10,164 bases of DNA from Spirochaetia bacterium (GTDB taxonomy: Bacteria; Spirochaetota; Spirochaetia; Treponematales; Breznakiellaceae), in contig BOAV01000092.1 of NCBI GenBank assembly GCA_026002045.1, positions 1 to 10,164 on the forward strand, written 5' to 3'. A program made the translations under genes and the position numbers. The notes beneath the pieces are model-generated. The model did no database searches. It had not been told where the DNA came from and saw nothing but the letters and a program-made list of their open reading frames with translations. Of the stretch, positions 6,101 to 10,164 are shown piece by piece (the first letter of the stretch is position 1; every line of letters begins with the position of its first letter).

Positions 6101-7534
6101 TTATTTTTCGATCCTGCAAGCTTCAAGTTCCCTGAGCCGTTTTTCTTCAACCTTTACGTGGAGGTTTTTTTCATGGGTAGGAAGTACCGTGCCCTTTGGG
6201 GCGTCCTTTGCCCGGCGGAGGTACTTGACCGGGGTGTAGAAAAGATCCCCCTCGCCGTTATTACGGCCCTTTGAATAGAAGATCCCCAGGTTCCCCGCAT
6301 CCAGCAGGATGTCCAGGGGGACTGTTTTACCGGACCGCTGTTTGATAAACACATAGGAACCGGGGTAGTCACGGGCATGGAGCCATAGATCGTTCCCCTT
6401 TACGTGCCGCCGGAGGAGGGCATCGTTTTCCGCCGCATCCCGCCCCACGATGATGAGCCAGTCCTTCCGCCTGAAGGAAAGGCCGGGCCGTTTCTGGTCC
6501 TGACCCAGGGTAGGGGCCGCTTTAACTCCCCCGGTTTTAAGGAGCTTCAACAAACTGAGGGGATTGGTTTCCTCAAGGAGCCGGACAAGGGTCTTTTCCA
6601 GTTCCACCAACTCCGCTTCCCCGGCTTTTATTTCATCCTGAATATCCGCCAGCCCGTTTTTTGCCTTCCGGTACTGTTCGTAGTAATGCTCCGCCTGGGC
6701 TGCGGCGGATTTCTTTGGGTCCAGGGGAATCCTGATTGTTCCCCCGGCGTAGAAGTCATCAGCCTCAAGCCAGGAGTCCCCGCTTTTGATCATCCCCAGA
6801 TTTGCCAGGATGATGTCCCCGTATTGCTTTAGCTTGTCCGCGGCGGCAAAGTCCGCCTCCTTGGCCCTGAGCTTTTCCAGGGAGGCGCCGAGCCGGCCCA
6901 TCTGCCCCTCATAACGCTTACGGGCCTGTTCCCGTAAAGCCTCCAGGGAAACCTGCCCCCCATGCTCCGCGTAAAAAGCATCGATCTTTTCGTTGAAGGA
7001 AAGTTCCACCGGAACCTCCGGGGCGAATTCCCGTACTTCGTATTCCCGTCTTGGCGGATTTACGGCCTCTGTGGGATCTTCGGGATAATAATGCCCCCCG
7101 GTGGTTTCCCCCTTTTTGGGCAGCCGCCGCATGGCGTCCAGCACGGTCCCCTCCTCGTCGGTGACGATGAAGTTGGCCGCATTGGACCAGAGCCTGATAT
7201 AGAGCCGGAACCGGTGGAGGCCCAGGTGGACAATGATCCTGACGATCCGGTTATCCCCCAGCTGCGCCGCCTCTTCAATCCAGCCGTTGGTGATCCGGGA
7301 ATTGAGGAATTCGGCGAAGCGCAGGGGCTTGTCGTTTTTGGGCACCGCACGGAAGGTTTCATGGAGGCGGCATGCGCCGGGGCTGAGTGAGATGAGCAGC
7401 GTTTTGGTTTGCCCCTTGCCGTGGAGCCGCAGACTGATCACATCGTAGGCGCTCTGTACCGCCTTCTGTATCTGATAGCCTGCCAGGTCCAGATCGGAAA
7501 GCACCAGGTCGATTTCCTTCCAGTTCAAAGACAT
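6101..7534 (-). CDS. rqcH: NFACT-family ribosome quality control protein, compact RqcH
   Basis: RqcH binds stalled 50S-peptidyl-tRNA complexes and recruits tRNA-Ala to add C-terminal alanine tails that mark proteins for degradation. The 477 residues show NFACT-N (about 1-165), a coiled-coil middle (about 200-345) that includes KLKQYGDIILANLGMIKSGD, and NFACT-R (about 350-440) with DLWLHARDYPGSYVFIK, where Tyr394 replaces the usual His of PGSH. Bacillus-type proteins are about 570 residues. Here the helix-hairpin-helix part between NFACT-N and the coiled coil appears missing. The conserved DR pair in NFACT-N reads DNR (94-96). Older annotations call the family fibronectin-binding protein. The ATG lacks a Shine-Dalgarno but has ATTATACT 7 nt upstream. 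It probably heads an operon with the MEMO-like gene. Confidence 0.9.
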   Translation of the reverse strand: MSLNWKEIDLVLSDLDLAGYQIQKAVQSAYDVISLRLHGKGQTKTLLISLSPGACRLHETFRAVPKNDKPLRFAEFLNSRITNGWIEEAAQLGDNRIVRIIVHLGLHRFRLYIRLWSNAANFIVTDEEGTVLDAMRRLPKKGETTGGHYYPEDPTEAVNPPRREYEVREFAPEVPVELSFNEKIDAFYAEHGGQVSLEALREQARKRYEGQMGRLGASLEKLRAKEADFAAADKLKQYGDIILANLGMIKSGDSWLEADDFYAGGTIRIPLDPKKSAAAQAEHYYEQYRKAKNGLADIQDEIKAGEAELVELEKTLVRLLEETNPLSLLKLLKTGGVKAAPTLGQDQKRPGLSFRRKDWLIIVGRDAAENDALLRRHVKGNDLWLHARDYPGSYVFIKQRSGKTVPLDILLDAGNLGIFYSKGRNNGEGDLFYTPVKYLRRAKDAPKGTVLPTHEKNLHVKVEEKRLRELEACRIEK

Positions 7535-7541
7535 GGTTCAT

Positions 7542-7549
7542 AGTATAAT
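7542..7549 (-). promoter_or_regulatory. -10 box of rqcH, 7 nt from the start codon
   Basis: On the minus strand ATTATACT lies exactly 7 nt before the ATG at 7534, the distance at which transcription would begin at the start codon. A convincing -35 box is not visible; the expected position falls in the CTCTGTG repeat. Confidence 0.45.
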
Positions 7550-7552
7550 ATT

Positions 7553-7645
7553 AACCACAGAGTTCACAGAGGATACACAGAGAACACAGAGGGGAAAGGA
7601 GAGAGTTCATTTTTTCCTCTGTGATCTCTGTGTTCCTCTGTGGTT
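7553..7645. repeat. complete ACCACAGAG/CTCTGTGGT palindromic repeat
   Basis: AACCACAGAG (7553-7562) pairs perfectly with CTCTGTGGTT (7636-7645). Inside, CACAGAG recurs three more times on the left arm, and CTCTGTG twice more on the right. The arms can therefore pair in several registers around a purine-rich centre. The element fills almost the whole gap between divergent rqcH and the GH3 gene, and overlaps where both -35 regions would lie. Confidence 0.8.
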
Positions 7646-7668
7646 ATTTTCTTAATTCCTGTTTTGTC

Positions 7669-7676
7669 ATTATACT
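7669..7676 (+). promoter_or_regulatory. -10 box of the GH3 gene, 7 nt from the start codon
   Basis: ATTATACT is identical to the box before rqcH and also sits 7 nt before the ATG (7684). TTCTTA (7649-7654) at 16 nt is a poor -35 candidate. No Shine-Dalgarno is present. Confidence 0.45.
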
Positions 7677-7683
7677 GAATCCC

Positions 7684-8886
7684 ATGTTCCGCCCGGTTTT
7701 AGTGTTATTCTTACTGTCCTTTGTTCTTGCCCCCTGTTTTGGCCGTGGCATCAGTGTTGATGCGGATGAGGCCGTTCTGCAGGAGCAGGCCCTGCGGGAA
7801 AGGGCCGCCGCGATTGCCGCATCCCTGGATGACCGGCATTTGGCATCCCAGGTGATCATGACCGGTATCGACGGGAAGCGGCGGCTCAGCGCCGATATGA
7901 AACTCATCCTGGGGCAATGCCCGCCGGGGGCGATCATGCTTTTCAGGTACAATCTGGATACGCCGAAGAATGAAGTGAAAGATTTTCTCGATGAATGCCG
8001 GGAATTTGTGGCCGCAGAAACCGGCGGCCTCCCCCCCCTTATTGCGGTGGATCATGAGGGGGGATCGGTGCACCGTTTTGGGCCCGGTGTGGCCCGGCTT
8101 CCCGCCGCCGCTTTCTGGGCGGAACAGGCAAAAACTATGGGCCGGGAAGGGGCCCTTGCGGCGCTGGAAGAGGCGAGCTTTCAATCGGGGACGGAAATCC
8201 ACGGTCTGGGAATTACCATGAACCTTGCCCCGGTGGCGGAAGTTTTAAACGGCGATAACCGCCTTTTTCTTGAAGATCGATCCTTTGGGGCGGAAAGCCA
8301 ATTTACCACCGATGCCGCCGCCGCCTTTATCCGGGGCATGGAACGGGCCGGCATCGGCTGCACGTTAAAGCATTTTCCCGGCAACACCGGGACAGACCCC
8401 CACGAGGCCGCAGCGGTCCTCAGGAAGAGCCGGGAAGAGCTTGCCGAAATGGCCGCCCCCTTTGCAGCGCTCATAAAAAATCAAAAAGTTTCCGCGGTAA
8501 TGGTTTCCCATGCCCTCGTTCCCGCCTGGGACAGCGAAAACATAGGGAGCCTCTCTCCGGCGGTCATCGCTTCCTGGCTCCGGGGCACACTGGGCTTTAC
8601 CGGCATCGTTCTTGCGGATGATTTTTCCATGGCCGCCGCAATTGATACCCCCCGCGCTTCTTCCTCCCGTCTCAGCCCCGAAGCCGCCGCGGTCCGCTCC
8701 CTTGCCGCCGGCGCCGACATGGTGATGGCCTGGCCCCTGAACATCCGCCAAATCCACAGGGCCATCCTTGCCGCCCTGGCCGACGGCGATCTTTCCCGTG
8801 ACCGCCTGCGGGAAGCTGCGGCACGGATTATTGCGGAGAAAATTCGTCTGGGACTTATACCCTTATCCGGCAAAAACCGTCCTTAG
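7684..8886 (+). CDS. exported glycoside hydrolase family 3, NagZ-type
   Basis: The family includes beta-N-acetylhexosaminidases that release GlcNAc from muropeptides or glycans. I start it at ATG 7684 (400 residues): the product then begins with a clear signal peptide (Met-Phe-Arg, hydrophobic 4-17, break near 18-22). A GTG at 7621 would put 21 repeat-derived residues before it. Motifs: AVDHEGGSVHRF (121-132; family DQEGGRVxRL, with Ser128 for Arg), KHFPG (229-233) with the NagZ dyad Asp238-x-His240 in GTDPHEA, and VLADDFSM (nucleophile Asp at 312 or 313). The Asp-His dyad points to NagZ rather than beta-glucosidase. LAPC is a poor lipobox, so a soluble periplasmic enzyme is more likely than a lipoprotein. 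Its last 24 nt overlap the convergent Uma2 gene. Confidence 0.9.
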   Translation: MFRPVLVLFLLSFVLAPCFGRGISVDADEAVLQEQALRERAAAIAASLDDRHLASQVIMTGIDGKRRLSADMKLILGQCPPGAIMLFRYNLDTPKNEVKDFLDECREFVAAETGGLPPLIAVDHEGGSVHRFGPGVARLPAAAFWAEQAKTMGREGALAALEEASFQSGTEIHGLGITMNLAPVAEVLNGDNRLFLEDRSFGAESQFTTDAAAAFIRGMERAGIGCTLKHFPGNTGTDPHEAAAVLRKSREELAEMAAPFAALIKNQKVSAVMVSHALVPAWDSENIGSLSPAVIASWLRGTLGFTGIVLADDFSMAAAIDTPRASSSRLSPEAAAVRSLAAGADMVMAWPLNIRQIHRAILAALADGDLSRDRLREAAARIIAEKIRLGLIPLSGKNRP

Positions 8887-9426
8887 GTCTATTTCGCAGT
8901 CCGGCAGCGCCGTGATCGGAGCGGTTCCGGTGTCGTCGTAGGAAGAAAGGATGTACCGGCCCTTTTCAAGGACGCAGGCCTGGACGGATTGGGTGTCCGG
9001 GTCCACAATCCAGTATTCCCGAACTCCGGCCTCCTGATATTTGTTGAACTTTACCACCTTATCGTGCCGGGCGGTGGAAGGGGAGAGGATTTCGATGACC
9101 AGGTCCGGGGCGCCGTTACAGCCCTTCTTATCTAGTTTGGATGGGTCGCATACCACAATAATATCCGGTTCAAGCACGGTATTGTCGCTGTTGTCCGCCG
9201 CCGGGTGCAGGCGCACGGAAACCGGTGCAAAGAAGGGCTGACAGGGTTTCCCGTTCAAAAAAGCAGCGATTTGAAGAAATAGCCCCCGGCTTATTATCTG
9301 ATGGGTCAGATCCGGGGTGGCGAGCATGAACGCTTCCCCGTCAATAATCTCAGTGCGCTCACCTTCGTCCCATGCGAGGTAGTCCGCATAGGTATAATAG
9401 GGGTTTTCAATCGCTAAGGCGTTCAT
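8863..9426 (-). CDS. Uma2-family (DUF820) PD-(D/E)xK nuclease-like protein
   Basis: The 187 residues match the Uma2 family: YTYADYLAWDEGERTEIIDGEAFM (11-34), EPDIIVVCD (86-94, Asp88), PDLVIEILSPST (107-118, Glu112) and DKVVKFNKYQEAGVREYWIVDP (122-143, candidate catalytic Lys at 123-129). These give the Asp-Glu-Lys set of a restriction-nuclease fold. The family is greatly expanded in cyanobacteria and some other bacteria, often near mobile DNA, and its role is not established. The ATG has AGAGGA about 5 nt upstream. The gene converges on the GH3 gene with a 24-nt tail overlap and lies beside an insertion sequence. Confidence 0.87.
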   Translation of the reverse strand: MNALAIENPYYTYADYLAWDEGERTEIIDGEAFMLATPDLTHQIISRGLFLQIAAFLNGKPCQPFFAPVSVRLHPAADNSDNTVLEPDIIVVCDPSKLDKKGCNGAPDLVIEILSPSTARHDKVVKFNKYQEAGVREYWIVDPDTQSVQACVLEKGRYILSSYDDTGTAPITALPDCEIDLRTVFAG

Positions 9427-9483
9427 AGTATCCTCTTTCCCTAAAGATACCCTATGAAGGGCGATCTTTCAAGCGCCCGCAAT

Positions 9484-9539
9484 GCCTCAAAATTAATCTA
9501 GCCGAAAGGGGTGCGTGCCTCAAAACTAAAAATCTAGCC
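9484..9539. repeat. duplicated insertion-sequence end, direct repeats
   Basis: GCCTCAAAATTAATCTAGCC (9484-9503) and a second copy at 9517-9539 (GCCTCAAAACTAA...ATCTAGCC, with a 3-nt insertion) lie in the same orientation with a 33-nt period. They stand just upstream of a transposase gene, as terminal or subterminal transposase-binding sites would. Confidence 0.65.
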
Positions 9540-9576
9540 CAAATTACACTGGTTCCGACCTTGCGAGGGGGAACAA

Positions 9577-10164
9577 ATGGGGTTAGACATGCACAGCAAA
9601 CGGAAAATCTGCAATGAACTTTTCAGGCGATACCAAAAAGCCGGGAAAAAGGGGAAGGGTCGGAAACTTCGTTTCCGCAACTCCTGGACGAGTATGCCCA
9701 AACCATTGGTTATAACCGAGACTATCTGGCTCATCTTTTGGCAAATTGGGGGAAAACGCGCTATGCGGTTGTAGACGGGAAATCCTTCAAATACGTTGCC
9801 AAAGACGTTCCTGCGGCCCGAAAAACACGTTCTAAGGGCAAAAAAGGAGGGAGGCCGCAGAAGTACGGCGCGCCTTTCGCGGTGGTGTTATATGACATCT
9901 GGGAGTTTTTTGAATGGCGGTGCGGGAAGCTCCTGGCCCCCATGCTCCGCCTGATGATCGGTTTCCTGGTGAGCGAGTACGGCCTGGACGATACAACCCG
10001 TGATCTGCTCGTCCAGGTGAGCCCGGTGACCATCGATCGGCTATTGGCGGAAGAAAAAGCGAAGCTGCGCATCAAGGGGAAAAGCCTGACCAGGCCGGGA
10101 AAACTGCTGAAAAACCAGATACCCGTGCGGGTCTTTTTCGCCTGGGACGAACGAAAGCCCGGTT
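9577..10164 (+). pseudogene. transposase (integrase-core type), frame-disrupted and partial
   Basis: The ATG at 9577 has GAGGGGG 5 nt upstream and encodes GLDMHSKRKICNELFRRYQ. This frame ends at 9774, but the protein-like sequence continues from 9678 in another frame: QLLDEYAQTIGYNRDYLAHL, then VVDGKSFKYVAKDV, a basic RSKGKKGGRPQKYG stretch, a helix-turn-helix-like SPVTIDRLL and finally RVFFAWDERKPG at the edge. I recognise this as a transposase whose DDE integrase core should begin just beyond the window. The break coincides with a 17-nt perfect hairpin at 9661-9677. Deleting those 17 nt joins KGKG to QLLDEY in one frame. It is either a mutation or, less likely, a -1 frameshift site (GAAAAAG at 9645-9651). 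Confidence 0.75.

Larger units (their letters stand above)
9484..10164 (+). mobile_element. insertion sequence, left end and 5' part (runs off window)
   Basis: The element comprises the duplicated end motif, a short leader and a frame-disrupted transposase gene that continues past the window edge. GTTCC (9552-9556) can pair with GGAAC (9570-9574), partly covering the GAGGGGG ribosome site, a possible device for keeping expression low. The right end is outside the window, so family and length cannot be fixed. Confidence 0.7.

Noticed and set aside
6083..6121. Terminator at the rqcH stop (GCTTGCAAGG / CCTGCAAGC)
   Set aside because: The stem has a bulge and a 20-nt loop containing the stop codon, there is no U-tract after it, and amrB follows closely on the same strand.
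7553..7645. CRISPR-like short repeats (CACAGAG)
   Set aside because: The units are 7-10 nt, degenerate and inverted, with no unique spacers and no cas genes.
7621..7683. GTG start giving the GH3 protein 21 extra N-terminal residues
   Set aside because: The extension is translated from the CTCTGTG repeat and puts extra residues before a clean signal peptide; ATG 7684 fits better.
7684..7746. Lipoprotein signal in the GH3 protein
   Set aside because: The cysteine is preceded by Pro (LAPC), which is unfavourable at -1 of a lipobox, although spirochaete lipoboxes are relaxed.
9577..9774. A stand-alone 65-residue gene
   Set aside because: Its second half is out of frame; the transposase-like sequence continues in another frame from 9678 to the window end.

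Overview
The window is chromosomal DNA, GC-rich inside genes, and most likely from a gut-type Treponema or related spirochaete. That is an inference: it rests on a eukaryote-type hexokinase, a kinase-less membrane PASTA protein beside def and fmt, a short NFACT protein, and many interspersed hairpin repeats. No rRNA or other marker gene is present to prove it.

Layout. Positions 1-257 hold the tail of an unidentified gene and an inverted repeat. A solitary HicB-type antitoxin lies on the minus strand at 258-638. A plus-strand cluster follows: peptide deformylase (901-1386), methionyl-tRNA formyltransferase (1401-2354) and a three-PASTA membrane protein (2376-3419). Hexokinase (3484-4839) comes next, probably with its own promoter. 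def and fmt are the two enzymes of the N-formyl cycle of translation initiation and deformylation.

Positions 4840-5209 lie between convergent genes and contain no convincing gene. They hold half of an ACCACAGAG-type repeat and a 221-bp nested palindrome. Two minus-strand genes follow in one probable transcription unit: a compact RqcH/NFACT protein (7534 to 6101) and a MEMO/AmrB-like protein (6052 to 5210) whose presumed metal site has changed. Divergent from rqcH is an exported glycoside hydrolase family 3 protein of the NagZ type (7684-8886). A palindromic repeat separates the two starts. Both genes have an identical ATTATACT box exactly 7 nt before the ATG and no Shine-Dalgarno sequence, which suggests leaderless mRNAs.

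The GH3 gene overlaps a convergent Uma2-family nuclease gene (9426 to 8863) by 24 nt. The window ends inside an insertion sequence (from about 9484). Its end motif occurs twice in direct orientation, and its transposase frame is broken by a 17-nt perfect hairpin whose removal restores one continuous reading frame.

The main text is ordinary housekeeping. The unusual material is the repeats and small insertions: the long palindrome, the hairpin inside the transposase, the duplicated IS end and the repeat-flanked divergent promoters. I see no CRISPR array, tRNA, rRNA or recognisable defence island.
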